A stretch of DNA of 40,791 bases from CAYQLT01 sp964418425 (GCA_964418425.1 CAYQLT010000022.1:1-40791), one strand, 5' to 3'. Shown: positions 14,604 through 23,425, counted from the first letter of the stretch. Notes: generated by a model from the letters alone, not told the origin. Translations and numbers: made by a program.

Positions 14604-16553
14604 CTATCGGCGGGCCTCCACCTCCTCCCGCAGCCGGGCAATGAGGGCGTCCACCGTCATGTTCCCCATGTCACCCTGGGAACGGTGGCGAACCGCCACC
14701 TGGCCGGAGTGCTGTTCCCGGTCGCCGATGACAAGCATATACGGCACCTTGTGGACCTGCGCGTCCCGGATCCGGTAGCCCAGCTTCTCCTCCCGCTGGT
14801 CCACCTCCACCCGCACCCCGGCGGCCTTTAGGGCATCGGCCACCTCCCGAGCCCGGGCCGCATGCCGCTCGTGGACCGGCAGCACCCTCACCTGCACCGG
14901 CGACAGCCACACGGGCAGAGCCCCGGCGTAGTGCTCCACCAGCACGGCGATGAAGCGCTCCAGGCTCCCGAACAGCGCCCGGTGGATCACCACGGGCCGG
15001 TGGCGCTGGCCGTCCGGGCCCACGTAGGTGAGGTCGAAGCGTTCCGGAGCCATGAAGTCCAGCTGCACCGTCCCGCATTGCCAGGTTCGCCCAAGGCTGT
15101 CTCGGACGTGGAAGTCGATTTTGGGGCCGTAAAACGCCCCCTCGCCCTCGTTGACCTGAAAGGCCCGCCCGCTGCGCTCAAGAGCCGTGCGCAGGGCTTC
15201 GGTGGCCTGCTCCCACAGCTCTTGCGGGCCCATCGCGTTCTCGGGCCGGGTGGACAGCTCGATGCGGTACGGGAAGCCGAAGACCCCGTACAGGTACTCG
15301 ATGAGGTCCATGACCCCGAGCACCTCGTCGGCGATCTGATCCGGCCGCAGGAAGATGTGGGCGTCGTCCTGGGTGAACGCCCGAGCCCGCTTCAGCCCGT
15401 TGAGAACCCCGGACAGCTCGTGGCGGTGCACCAGGCCGAACTCCATCAGCCGCAGGGGCAGATCCCGGTAGCTGCGCACGTCGCTGCGGTAGATGAGGAA
15501 GGCCCCCGGGCAGTTCATGGGCTTGATGGCAAAGCCTTCCCCCTCAATGTCGGTGAAGTACATGTTCTGCCGGTAATGCTCGTAGTGGCCCGAGCGCCGC
15601 CACAGCGAATCCCGCAGCAAAAGCGGGGTCGCCACCTCCACGTACCCCCGCCGCAGCTGCTCGGCCCGGGAGAAGTCGATCAACTGCTGGCGAACCGTCA
15701 CCCCGTTGGGCAGATAAAACGGAAAACCCGGTCCTTCATCCAGGAACAGGTACAAACCCAGCTCCCGCCCGAGCTTGCGGTGGTCGCGCCGGCCGGCCTC
15801 CTCGAGCATCCGCAGGTACTGTTCGAGCTCTTCACGGCGGGCAAAGGCCGTCCCGTAGATGCGGGTGAGCATGTCCCGCCGGCTGTCCCCCCGCCAGTAG
15901 GCGCCGGCGACGCTGAGCAGCCGGAAGTGGCCCAGCCGCCCGGTGCGCGGCACATGAGGCCCCCGGCACAGATCCACGAACTCCCCCTGCCGATAGAGGC
16001 TCACCACAGGCTCCGTCAGCTCTTCCAGGATCTCCACCTTGTAGCGGTCGCCCCGCGCCCGGAAGAATTCCAGCGCCTGCTCACGGGGGAGCTCCTCCCG
16101 CCGGATGGGCAGGTCCTCGTCCACGATGCGGCGCATCTCCACCTCGATGGCCTGGAAGTCGTCGGTGGACAAAGGCCTTGGCGGGGCGACGTCGTAGTAA
16201 AAACCGTCTTCGATGGTGGGCCCGATGGCCAACAGCGTGCCGGGAAACAGACGTTGCAGGGCCTGGGCCATCAGGTGCGCGGTGCTGTGACGGATGACGT
16301 CGAGCCCCGCCTCGCAGTCCTCGGTCACAGCCTCCAGCCGGTTGCCCTGCCCCACAGGACGGGACAGATCCACCAGCTGCCCGTCCAGCCGGGCCACCAC
16401 CGCCCGCTCCCAAAGGGCCGAATCGACCCGCCGCAACACCTCGCCCACCGGCTCGGTTGGCGACGCTGTCACGGTTCGGCCGTTGACCGTCACCACCCTC
16501 GCCTGCGCCCCCACAGCGGACGCAACCGGCTCGTCTGCCTGCGGCTGCACCAT
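14604..16553 (-). CDS. thrS: Threonyl-tRNA synthetase
   Basis: Class II synthetase that charges tRNA-Thr and edits mischarged serine. 649 residues from the ATG at 16553 (MVQPQADEP), which has AGAGAGG 9 bases upstream; an ATG three codons earlier abuts that site. Domain order: TGS domain (ARVVTVNGRTVTASP), editing domain with HSTAHLMAQAL, catalytic core with FAIKPMNCPGAFLIY, LVHRHELSGVLNGLKRARAF and TQDDAHIF, a fold ending RPVVIHRALFGSLERF, and the anticodon-binding domain (PVQVRVLPVHERH). Its T-box leader lies directly upstream. It sits beside ytxC and infC, as in other Bacillota. Confidence 0.97.
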   Translation of the reverse strand: MVQPQADEPVASAVGAQARVVTVNGRTVTASPTEPVGEVLRRVDSALWERAVVARLDGQLVDLSRPVGQGNRLEAVTEDCEAGLDVIRHSTAHLMAQALQRLFPGTLLAIGPTIEDGFYYDVAPPRPLSTDDFQAIEVEMRRIVDEDLPIRREELPREQALEFFRARGDRYKVEILEELTEPVVSLYRQGEFVDLCRGPHVPRTGRLGHFRLLSVAGAYWRGDSRRDMLTRIYGTAFARREELEQYLRMLEEAGRRDHRKLGRELGLYLFLDEGPGFPFYLPNGVTVRQQLIDFSRAEQLRRGYVEVATPLLLRDSLWRRSGHYEHYRQNMYFTDIEGEGFAIKPMNCPGAFLIYRSDVRSYRDLPLRLMEFGLVHRHELSGVLNGLKRARAFTQDDAHIFLRPDQIADEVLGVMDLIEYLYGVFGFPYRIELSTRPENAMGPQELWEQATEALRTALERSGRAFQVNEGEGAFYGPKIDFHVRDSLGRTWQCGTVQLDFMAPERFDLTYVGPDGQRHRPVVIHRALFGSLERFIAVLVEHYAGALPVWLSPVQVRVLPVHERHAARAREVADALKAAGVRVEVDQREEKLGYRIRDAQVHKVPYMLVIGDREQHSGQVAVRHRSQGDMGNMTVDALIARLREEVEARR

Positions 16554-16663
16554 CGCCTTCATCCTCTCTTGCGCTGCCCGCCGCCCGGGCCGGGCCCACG
16601 CCCCTTGCGTCCGGCGCTCGCCCAAGCCGACCCCTTTTCCGGGGGCGCCGGCCGAGAGCGGCC

Positions 16664-16698
16664 AAAAAAGAAGACTCCCGCCCCTGCCGGGACGAGAG
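16664..16698 (-). terminator. Rho-independent terminator of the thrS T-box
   Basis: Minus strand: CTCTCGTCCC / GGGGCGGGAG, a 10-bp stem including G-U pairs, at 16698-16675, then TCTTCTTTTTT. It ends about 110 bases before the thrS start. Confidence 0.88.
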
Positions 16699-16922
16699 CC
16701 TCTTTCGACTCCCGCGGTCCCACCCCGCTGGCCGGCCCAGGCGGAACCGGCCTCTCTGGCGGCGCTAACGGGCCGACCCGGTAGCCCCTACCGGGCGGGT
16801 CGCCCGCCTTTGGGGGCCACGGCTTGCAGGGGGTTTTCGGCGGGCTGCCCGGCGGAGATCCCAGCCCCCTCCGCTCTCTGGGCGGGCGGGCACCGCCTAC
16901 TCGTCCTGCGCATCGCCGACAC
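16664..16922 (-). promoter_or_regulatory. T-box riboswitch leader of thrS (tRNA-Thr)
   Basis: Minus strand: the T-box element GGGGTGGGACCGCGGG at 16726-16711 followed by a terminator; an ACGAGTAG element near 16904-16897 and a CAGAGAGC element are in the right order for stem I. The variable base of UGGN is G here, so a tRNA-Thr discriminator of C, or wobble U, would be needed. I could not place the ACC specifier with confidence. Confidence 0.88.
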
Positions 16923-16929
16923 GGCCTTG

Positions 16930-16959
16930 ATCTTACAGGCCGCTCCCACGGCCCGTCAA
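16930..16959 (-). promoter_or_regulatory. Promoter of the thrS leader
   Basis: Minus strand: -35 TTGACG (16959-16954), 18-base spacer, -10 TAAGAT (16935-16930). The stop codon of the upstream DUF445 gene lies inside the -35 box. Confidence 0.78.
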
Positions 16960-17558
16960 TCCGTCCAACCGATCACGGCCAACTGCACAAGGCCGATGAG
17001 GAAGCCCATCACCCCTCCCAGCACCTCCAGCCAGCGGAGCTCGCGCCCGATCACCCGAAGCAGCAGCGCCTCGAAGTCGGCCGGATCCAGTTTTGCGACC
17101 CGGCGCGCCACGATGGGCCCCACGTTGAGTTCGCCGGAAAGCCTCTCCTGCAAGCGGGAGACCAGCATCCGAACGGCGTCCGCCGCCTCCCGCCTCGCCG
17201 TCTCCCGGGCATAGTCGGTCACCGCCGCACGCAGGCCCGCGGGCAGGAACCGGCCGATCCCCCTCTCGATGCGCTCCGCCACGTAGTGCGAAAGGGCCAG
17301 CTCGGCCTCCTGCTGGTAGCTGGCACCGTTTAAGGAGGCCACCAGCTCCTGCGGGCGCAGCAGCAGGTTTTCCACGACCTCCCCCACGTTTCGGGCGATT
17401 TCCGCCTGCCGGCGAGGGATCACCCCCTGGAGCTTCCAGGGCATACCGGGCAGCCCTACAGGCCGCAGCGGCCAGAACAGCAGGCGCACGGCCACCATAT
17501 TGGTCACCCAGCCGATGAACCCGGCCAGGAGGGGTACCAGAAGCAGTCGCAGCTCCAA
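16956..17558 (-). CDS. DUF445 family membrane protein
   Basis: Membrane protein of unknown function, related to YheB-type proteins linked to sporulation in some Bacillota. About 200 residues from a TTG at 17558 (LELRLLLVPLLAGFIGWVTN), shorter than B. subtilis YheB (about 377). The N-terminal hydrophobic segment with GFIGWVTNMVAVRLLFWPLRP is the family hallmark, followed by LQGVIPRRQAEIARNVGEVV. A C-terminal membrane segment (LGGVMGFLIGLVQLAVIGW) closes the protein. The start is uncertain: the frame is open far upstream into the ytxC-like gene on another frame, and no strong ribosome site marks the TTG. Confidence 0.8.
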   Translation of the reverse strand: MELRLLLVPLLAGFIGWVTNMVAVRLLFWPLRPVGLPGMPWKLQGVIPRRQAEIARNVGEVVENLLLRPQELVASLNGASYQQEAELALSHYVAERIERGIGRFLPAGLRAAVTDYARETARREAADAVRMLVSRLQERLSGELNVGPIVARRVAKLDPADFEALLLRVIGRELRWLEVLGGVMGFLIGLVQLAVIGWTD

Positions 17559-17643
17559 TACGGCCCGCCCCCAAACAAGGCAGAGGGCCGATTCGTCACG
17601 GGCCGGGGTCTGTCCTCCGCCCCTGCCTGCGCCCCTGCCCGGC

Positions 17644-18708
17644 TTAGCGGGGCGGGCCGGGCCCACTGCGTCCGCAGCGCGGGCAGCCCCGGCAACTGTA
17701 CACCCGCCCCGTGAACGCGCCCCGCACGGCCGCCTGAGCCGGATCGTCCTCGCCGACGTGCAGGACGATGCGACGGGGTGCCAGGCGCAGCAACTGCCCC
17801 ACCAGTGCTCCTTCGGAGGCCGCCGCAGCCAATCCCTCGCCCGCCCAGCGTGCACCCGCCGGCATCCCCCAGCGGTCCGCCAGGCGATAGCCCCGTCCCG
17901 CCTCGCCAAAGACGTGCACCTCGTAGATGCGGGGCGGAGGGCCCAGCCACAGGTTGCGCCAGGGTACGAACAACCGCTGCTCGTCTCGCTCCGCTCCCAG
18001 CTCCGCCACCGCGCGGGCAACGGCCCGCTTCAGAGCCGCCACGTACTCCTGAACCCGAAAACGAATGGTTCCCTCCAGCATCAAGGTCCGCAGGTGGGGA
18101 GCCGCAGGGTCGGGCAGAGCAGGCATCGTCTCCAGAAGGCATCGGGAAAGCCGCCCGTGCCATCGCAGAAGATTGGCGGGCCGTGCGGGGCGGCCGCCAG
18201 CCACCGGCCCCGCGGGCGGCATCTCTCCGGTCCCGCCGGGCGCCCCTGCGGAACCGGACCCGCCAGGTGCCCGGGGCCCCTGGACGGAGGTTCGGGGGTC
18301 GCCGTCCAGCGCCGGCAGATACCCTGCGTCGGCATGCGGGGGTTCCACCAGCTGGCGAGCCAGGTTGGCGGCCCGAGGACGGGCGGCCGGAGGGAGAAAC
18401 AGGTCGTGTCGGCGCGCCTCCCGCACCAGCCGACTTACCAGCCAGTGCTGGGTGATGGGGCCCAACGCCACGTCCGCCAAAGCCGAGGCAAGCTGGCACC
18501 GTAGGATGGACGCCCACGCCCCGGGCCCCGGGTTGTGGCCCGCGGCGGCGCAGGCAAACAGCACAAAGCCCCCGCATTCAACGCTTTGCACCCGCACCTG
18601 CAACCCCAACTGCCGCAAGGCCTCCGCCATCTCCTGCAGACGTCGCTCCGCCGGGTCCCGATGGCGGGCGCTGGTGCCGCACCAAAAGGCCGGTTCGCCG
18701 CCGGTCAT
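17644..18708 (-). CDS. ytxC: YtxC-like putative sporulation protein
   Basis: Family of unknown biochemical role expressed in sporulation. About 354 residues from the ATG at 18708 (MTGGEPAFWCGTSARH). The family core is near the middle: MLEGTIRFRVQEYVAALKRA followed by VARAVAELGAERDEQRL, matching the IRFRL-x-EY...A-x-DEF-x-EKEY pattern of YtxC. The C-terminal third is a separate region with RIVLHVGEDDP and a Cys pair (SCRGCPRCG) near the end. Position next to thrS agrees with B. subtilis (ytxC-thrS). A Pro/Gly-rich insert interrupts the centre. The start is uncertain because the frame runs 145 codons further upstream. Confidence 0.68.
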   Translation of the reverse strand: MTGGEPAFWCGTSARHRDPAERRLQEMAEALRQLGLQVRVQSVECGGFVLFACAAAGHNPGPGAWASILRCQLASALADVALGPITQHWLVSRLVREARRHDLFLPPAARPRAANLARQLVEPPHADAGYLPALDGDPRTSVQGPRAPGGSGSAGAPGGTGEMPPAGPVAGGRPARPANLLRWHGRLSRCLLETMPALPDPAAPHLRTLMLEGTIRFRVQEYVAALKRAVARAVAELGAERDEQRLFVPWRNLWLGPPPRIYEVHVFGEAGRGYRLADRWGMPAGARWAGEGLAAAASEGALVGQLLRLAPRRIVLHVGEDDPAQAAVRGAFTGRVYSCRGCPRCGRSGPGPPR

Positions 18709-18936
18709 GCTCGCTTCACAGCCTTGGAGCCCCCTGCCCCAGAGCATCTCCGGGGGATGAGGCTGCCATGACCTGTACCGGGAAAGAGAGACCCCTGGAG
18801 CGGGCATACTGACCATCGCCGGCGCCCCTACCCCGACCCGCAAGCGTGCCGGCCGGGCGGGGGTGCGGGCAGGCAGAGCGTGCCAGCGCTCGGGCCGGCG
18901 GAACGTGCCAGCGCTGTGGAAAAGGGGGTCGCAGAG

Positions 18937-19122
18937 GTGCCGCACCTGACCATGCTGGAGCTGGAGAACCTGAGGCACCGCATCGGCGAGGATCGCCTGG
19001 CGGTCAGCAAGCTCCATGAGTACAGCCGGAGCTGCAAGGATCCTCAACTGAGAAGCCAGCTCCAGCATATTGCCAGCCAGTTCAATCAGGACGCCCAGCG
19101 GCTCATGACGTTCCTCGGCTAG
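18937..19122 (+). CDS. Small CotF-like/spore-associated helical protein
   Basis: 61 residues (starts MPHLTMLELENLRHRIGEDR), all helical by appearance, with LAVSKLHEYSRSCKDP and QLRSQLQHIASQFNQDAQRL resembling the short CotF-related proteins found in pairs in spore formers. The GTG start at 18937 was chosen for AAGGGGGTC at suitable spacing. It precedes the longer CotF-like gene by about 90 bases on the same strand and is divergent from ytxC. Exact role unknown; a coat or spore-surface function is inferred from family and company. Confidence 0.65.
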   Translation: MPHLTMLELENLRHRIGEDRLAVSKLHEYSRSCKDPQLRSQLQHIASQFNQDAQRLMTFLG

Positions 19123-19215
19123 CCGACAGGTTGCGGCCAGCATGAGGGCAAGCCTTCACGGCCAGCATGGGGTTCACGATTCGTAGCCAGTGCGAGCAGG
19201 AGGTCGAAGCGGGCA

Positions 19216-19521
19216 ATGGCGCTTCAAGACGCGGATATGGCAACCGACACCCTGGGGATGCTGAAGCGGCGCTGCCTGGATCTGACCTGGGCGGGCATCG
19301 AGTGCTCGGACGGGAACCTGCGCCAGGCGATGATGCAGATGCGCACCTTCACCGAGCAGGTGCAGTGGGAGCTGTACCGCCTCATGGAGCAAAAGGGTTG
19401 GTATCTGCCATCGGGCAAGGCCGACCACAGCGAGGTCCAGCGCGTCCGCCAGTTTTACCAGGGCATACCTGCCGAGGTGGGCACCGCGTACGTCCCCGAC
19501 GGCGGGGGCCTTGGGACCTGA
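19216..19521 (+). CDS. CotF-family spore coat protein
   Basis: 101 residues. The CotF-type helical pair is visible: TLGMLKRRCLDLTWAGIECS, then DGNLRQAMMQMRTFTEQ and LYRLMEQKGWYLPSG; the E-x-x-x-MEQ-KGWY ending is the family signature. The start is ATG with AGGAGGTC 11 bases upstream; an internal ATG at 19237 is possible. CotF is a structural component of the spore coat. With the small gene before it, it forms a likely mother-cell expressed pair. No sigma-E/K promoter of convincing quality was found upstream. Confidence 0.78.
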   Translation: MALQDADMATDTLGMLKRRCLDLTWAGIECSDGNLRQAMMQMRTFTEQVQWELYRLMEQKGWYLPSGKADHSEVQRVRQFYQGIPAEVGTAYVPDGGGLGT

Positions 19522-19573
19522 GGCGGATGCGCCAGGCCGGGCGAGCGGGCGGCGCCGGCGGGCGCCGGCCCGC

Positions 19574-20254
19574 TCAGGCCTCCTCGCTCTCCCGAGTGGG
19601 GGGCCGCCGCTCGGGCACCAACAGCCCTTTGCTGATAAGCTCCCGCTGGCGCAAGAAGAGGTAGCGCAGGATCAAATCCTGCGCCCGCTCCCGCAGGTGC
19701 ACGAAATCGAATGCCACCGCCTGGCGCGTCCCGGAGGCGACCTTTTGCACCCGCATGACCCGCCCTTTCAGGGGCATGGGTTCGTCCTGGCCCGGCAGGG
19801 CCAGCTCCAATTCGGCCTCCGTCCCCGTCTTCCACTCGGGCTGAGCGGGCAGCACCGCCAGCAGGCCGGAACCGCTGAGGTTGGTCGCCTCCCCCTCGAC
19901 CCCCTGGCACCGGACCGGTAGCCGCACCGGACAGCGAAAGAAGCGCCGCCGGGGAACAAGCTCGTAGTCCACCGGCCGCGTGACTACCAGCAACGGGATG
20001 TTACCGGGTCTCGTCTGCACGACCTCCACGGTGGCCGCGTAGGCGAACTGGTCGCCCTCCACCTGGCGCAACAGGACGAGCTGGCTTTGAGGGGTGAACC
20101 GAACCGGCACGCCTTTCTCGTACGGCAGCTGCACCGCAAGGGTGCGGTCGTCACGGTCCTCGATACGGGTGCGGTACGAGACCAGCTCCCCCTCTTCGTT
20201 GACCGCATCTACCTGCACGGTGGCACCCACCGTGAACGGATCGTCGCCAGACAC
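19574..20254 (-). CDS. PilZ domain protein (YpfA/YcgR-like c-di-GMP receptor)
   Basis: Cytoplasmic cyclic di-GMP sensor that in related proteins acts as a flagellar brake or surface-behaviour regulator. 226 residues. The N-terminal YcgR-like domain has TVQVDAVNEEGELVSYRTRI and VPVRFTPQSQLVLLRQV. The PilZ domain has the ligand motif RRRFFRCPVRLPV and the NLSGSG form of (D/N)xSxxG. The C-terminus carries RERAQDLILRYLFLRQREL. The GTG start has GGGTGGGG upstream. No flagellar or c-di-GMP enzyme gene is nearby, so the output is unknown. It converges with the cotF gene. Confidence 0.87.
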   Translation of the reverse strand: MSGDDPFTVGATVQVDAVNEEGELVSYRTRIEDRDDRTLAVQLPYEKGVPVRFTPQSQLVLLRQVEGDQFAYAATVEVVQTRPGNIPLLVVTRPVDYELVPRRRFFRCPVRLPVRCQGVEGEATNLSGSGLLAVLPAQPEWKTGTEAELELALPGQDEPMPLKGRVMRVQKVASGTRQAVAFDFVHLRERAQDLILRYLFLRQRELISKGLLVPERRPPTRESEEA

Positions 20255-20368
20255 CGGGGCCCCACCCGCTCCCTCGCATGAGCTTGCCTCGCGCCCGCAT
20301 CCATGATACCGCGGGCGGCGCCCCGCGACACCCGGGTGCCCATGGAACGATGGGGGACCGGTCGCCCC

Positions 20369-21050
20369 TCAGCGACCGTAGCCGGCCGCGTCCGCGCTGG
20401 CGCCGTCGTCGGCGACGTATTCGATGGCGAGAAAGTCAGAGTAGGTCTCAAGCTGGTTCACGTCGGTGATGACAAAGGCAAACCGGTACTCCCCCTCCGG
20501 AGCCGGCTCCCACGCGAGCTTCAGTTCGTCGTCGACCACGAACTCGTCCCAGTAGACGTACGTTTCCTCGACCGACTCGGGGCCCAGCCAGTGGAAGAGA
20601 GGACGGATGCGATCCCCCCGGCGGATGGGGATCAGGTCCCGGGCCGCCACCGCGCTCCCCTCCACGGTACCCGGCCAGGCGCCGATCACCCTGCCCGCCC
20701 CCGTTTCCGTATCCAGCAGAACCACGAGGTCTACTTCGCGTCCATTGAGCAGGACGGGAACGGTCCACTCCACGGTGGTCTCGCTGGCGTTTTGCTCAAA
20801 GAAGGAGATCAGGCGACCGTTCAGCGTCGGCTGTGAAACCTCTGGTTTCTGTCGGCCTCGATACCCTCCATGTGCCATTGGGCGGTCCCGAGCGTCTCGA
20901 CCACCAGGTGAACCCGGTCCTTCGAGCCTACCCGCATCATCTCCAGCAGGTCGGACGTACCGGCCATGGCCTCGCTCTCCAGGTCCGACCCGTTCATGAA
21001 CACCATCACGGTCCGGTCGGCCGGTTCGGAGGAAGCTGCGGAGGAATCCT
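20369..21050 (-). pseudogene. Clostripain-family (C11) protease remnant with catalytic middle deleted
   Basis: Upstream piece (about 21047-20821): TVMVFMNGSDLESEAMAGTS and DRVHLVVETLGTAQWHMEGI, the N-terminus of C11 cysteine proteases. Downstream piece (to 20369), in another frame: QPTLNGRLISFFEQNAS, WTVPVLLNGREVDLVVLLD and LKLAWEPAPEGEYRFAFVIT, matching the C-terminal domain. About 250-300 residues that should hold the catalytic His and Cys are missing, and the frame shifts at the junction near 20835. No signal peptide precedes the first piece; a stop lies immediately upstream. The downstream 169-codon frame could still be translated but would be inactive. Family name is from the N-terminal pattern; I cannot search to confirm. 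Confidence 0.72.
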
Positions 21051-21096
21051 ATGCCAGTCTCCCGAAGGAAAGGCCCCCTGTCAACGGCCCGCCGGG

Positions 21097-21600
21097 CTAG
21101 AAGCGCAGCGTCAGCGAGACGCGGTGGGTGGCCGGAAGCGCGGCCGGCATCAGGTAGGCGTAATCCATCTGGAATTCGCCCAGGCTCACCCCCGCGCCGG
21201 CTGAGAGGTCGGGGGAACCGGCCTCCCGGGCCAGCTGCCCGCTTGCCCCGCCGCGCAGCGTCAGCACCCCCAGGCGCGCTTCGACCGCGGCGTGGTGAAA
21301 ACGCCTGCTGCCCGTCGGGTCTCCGAGGTCGGCCGCCAACAAGAGAGGCCCGGCCCGCAGGCTCGCTCCCACGGTAAGGCGCCTCTCGAACGCCTCCTCG
21401 CTGCCCGTGTCATAGCGGACACCCTGGCCCAGGAGGTTGTGCCCGGAGTTCGCTCGCCTCCGCGAGGGCCAGGCTGATGGCTCTGCCGAAGACGGACATC
21501 GTGTAGGCATCCGGGTCGGGGTCGGCCGCGATCGTCTCCAGCTTCGACGAGGGGGCGGGCGGCAGAGCCAGGGGCCTGGCCCGGAAGCTCTCGGAGTGTG
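21097..21600 (-). pseudogene. Broken beta-barrel outer-membrane protein gene
   Basis: The 3' part (about 21430-21097) codes alternating strands: RLTVGASLRAGPLLLAADLG, RLGVLTLRGGASGQLA, GAGVSLGEFQMDYAYLMP, ending ATHRVSLTLRF with the terminal aromatic Phe usual for outer-membrane barrels. A different frame at about 21510-21410 holds ADPDPDAYTMSVFGRAISLA, like the start of a mature PorV-type barrel. A frameshift and probably a deletion lie between them. It looks like a decayed single gene. An outer-membrane protein in a spore former supports a diderm host. Family assignment is by pattern only. Confidence 0.6.
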
Positions 21601-21639
21601 CTTGCAACCCTCCAGGGCGGCCTCGATGCGGGCCGTGGC

Positions 21640-22030
21640 CTCGCCGATGCGGCTCTGCAGCGTGGCCGGAACGTCCACGCTCCCCGCCCGGCCGGCACCT
21701 GACGGCGAGAACAGCCACTTCGAGGGCGCCCACTCGGCAACCCCGAAAGGCAGCGCGCCGGTTCCGCCGTTGCTCAGGCGGATGGTGCGGGTCACGAGCT
21801 GGTTGGGCGTCAGCGTCAGGAAGAGGCCTTGCGGCATGACCGCACCGGGTGTGAAGACGGCCTCGTCGACCACCCGGGCGCCGACCCGCAAGATAGTCTG
21901 CTCCACCTCGGCCCGAGCCGCCCGGCGAACTGCCGTCAGGGCGCTCTGCGCCGGTTCGACCCATCGCCTCCTCACGGGAGGTGATGACCGTATAGGGAGG
22001 ATTCCCCATTCGCCGGGGGGTGTTTGAGGG
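21640..22030 (-). pseudogene. Fragment of an unidentified secreted-protein gene
   Basis: One minus-strand frame holds DEAVFTPGAVMPQGLFLTLT and RTIRLSNGGTGALPFGVAEW, resembling an immunoglobulin-like strand repeat found in secreted proteases and surface proteins, followed by ATARIEAALEG. No complete domain, start or stop in keeping with an intact gene is seen. It is joined in frame to the barrel remnant only through non-coding-looking sequence. Interpreted as debris of the same decaying region. Confidence 0.4.
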
Positions 22031-22254
22031 AAAACGCGTTGCGGGAAGCTGCCGCCTGGCCGTACTGCCTGGACCAGGCTCCACACGAGGGGAGCATGGG
22101 TGAGGGCTCGCCCGCGCTCGGGACCCTGGATGGCCATCCCCAGGATCTGGGGCCATCGGCTGGGCTGGCGGGCGGCCCGGCGCTTGTTGTCATCCTGCTT
22201 GTCAGCCTGCGCCGGGCCGCCCCGGCCGAAACCTGCTGGGCGCGTAACCGACGG
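22031..22254. other. Non-coding stretch
   Basis: No gene, RNA or convincing regulatory site recognised between the pseudogene debris and the end of the cytochrome gene. Confidence 0.5.
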
Positions 22255-23325
22255 CTACCTCTTGCCGAACGTATGGGCCTGCTCGGCGTACTGTGCAGCC
22301 CACTGAACCGTCCGATCCTGGTGGCACTGCAGGCAGGCAAACTCAAGGGTAACGAACTCCCTGGCGAACGCCCCGTCGGGCGTGAACATGCTGGCCGCCG
22401 GATCGGTGCTGATTCGGAACAGGTGGGTCTTCACGTCTCCACGGTGCGGGCCCAGGCTCACAGCAGACTTGGTGGCCATAGGCATGTGGCAGTCCTCGCA
22501 GCTGACGCCGACCCGCTGCATCGCGCTACCAACGAAGGCTTGCTGGACGTCCGAATGGCACGTGTCGCAACCGGTTCGCACAGAGAACTCGGCCTTCTTG
22601 TGGGGATCGTGGCAATCCACACAGGAGAGCCCCTGGTGGGGACTGGCCAGCAGCTCGTTGTACTGCTCGTGATGCTGAATGAACCCGCCCTTGGCCGGAA
22701 TCTTGTTCGGATCGCCGCGAACGTGGCACCGTCCGCAAAGCTCCGCCGAGCTGTTGACCGAGACGAGCTTCGCATCGCCGCCCGAGGCCACGTGAGCCTG
22801 CGCCGGCCCGTGGCACGCTTCGCACTGAATCCCCGGGGCCGCCCATGTCCCGACGATGCCGGGCAAGCCATCCTGATGGCCTTCGGGCGAGTATCCCGTG
22901 GTATGGCATCTTCCACAGTCGTATTTCTTGGACTTTCCTGCCTCGTAATCCACCCAGCTTCCGGTGGCCAAGTTGAACTGGTTCTTACCCGGCTTACCCC
23001 CCGCACTCGTGATAATGTGGCCGGTGTTGTCCAGGTAGCGAACCTTCCACTTGTAGCCCCCCACAACGTAGCTGATGTCCTCCCAGGAGTACCCCTCTGG
23101 AAGCGGAATGGGACGGGACCTGGCCTGTTGCGCCGGCATCAGCTTGTAAGGATGGCCGGAAACCCTCCAGTCGTTGTACTGCTGTTGGTGACAGGACAGG
23201 CACGCATCGGAACCGGCGTAGCCAGCGGCGCCCTCCGCACCTCCCTGGCCGGCCGCGCCCTCCGGCGCAAACGCCCATGTGCCGGCGAGGAGGCCGACCA
23301 ACATCAACGAAGACAGTGCGGCAAC
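22255..23325 (-). CDS. Octaheme c-type cytochrome, 5' end in an assembly gap
   Basis: Exported electron carrier or redox enzyme. Eight CXXCH heme sites in order: CLSCH, CGRCH, CEACH, CGRCH, CVDCH, CDTCH, CEDCH and CLQCH. Before the first is a hydrophobic export segment (VAALSSLMLVGLLAGTWAFA) that runs into the N gap at 23326, so the start codon is missing; what remains is 356 residues. Extra histidines near the hemes (GSDACLSCHQQQYNDWRVSGH, PHQGLSC, GPHRGDVKTH) could be distal ligands. The SCHQQQYNDWRVSGHP segment resembles cytochrome c-554 / multiheme respiratory proteins. No quinol oxidase, maturation or partner gene is adjacent, so its electron donor and acceptor are unknown. It lies next to decayed genes but is itself open. 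Confidence 0.9.
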   Translation of the reverse strand, partial: VAALSSLMLVGLLAGTWAFAPEGAAGQGGAEGAAGYAGSDACLSCHQQQYNDWRVSGHPYKLMPAQQARSRPIPLPEGYSWEDISYVVGGYKWKVRYLDNTGHIITSAGGKPGKNQFNLATGSWVDYEAGKSKKYDCGRCHTTGYSPEGHQDGLPGIVGTWAAPGIQCEACHGPAQAHVASGGDAKLVSVNSSAELCGRCHVRGDPNKIPAKGGFIQHHEQYNELLASPHQGLSCVDCHDPHKKAEFSVRTGCDTCHSDVQQAFVGSAMQRVGVSCEDCHMPMATKSAVSLGPHRGDVKTHLFRISTDPAASMFTPDGAFAREFVTLEFACLQCHQDRTVQWAAQYAEQAHTFGKR

Positions 23326-23425
23326 NNNNNNNNNNNNNNNNNNNNNNNNNNNNNNNNNNNNNNNNNNNNNNNNNNNNNNNNNNNNNNNNNNNNNNNNNNN
23401 NNNNNNNNNNNNNNNNNNNNNNNNN
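23326..23425. other. Assembly gap (100 N), flanks unrelated
   Basis: 100 N with no shared sequence on the two sides, unlike the first two gaps. True length unknown. It hides the start and promoter of the cytochrome gene. Confidence 0.95.

Noticed and set aside
18709..18936. Sigma-E or sigma-K promoter for the CotF-like pair
   Set aside because: A CATACTGA sequence is present but the -35 element is not at the required distance.
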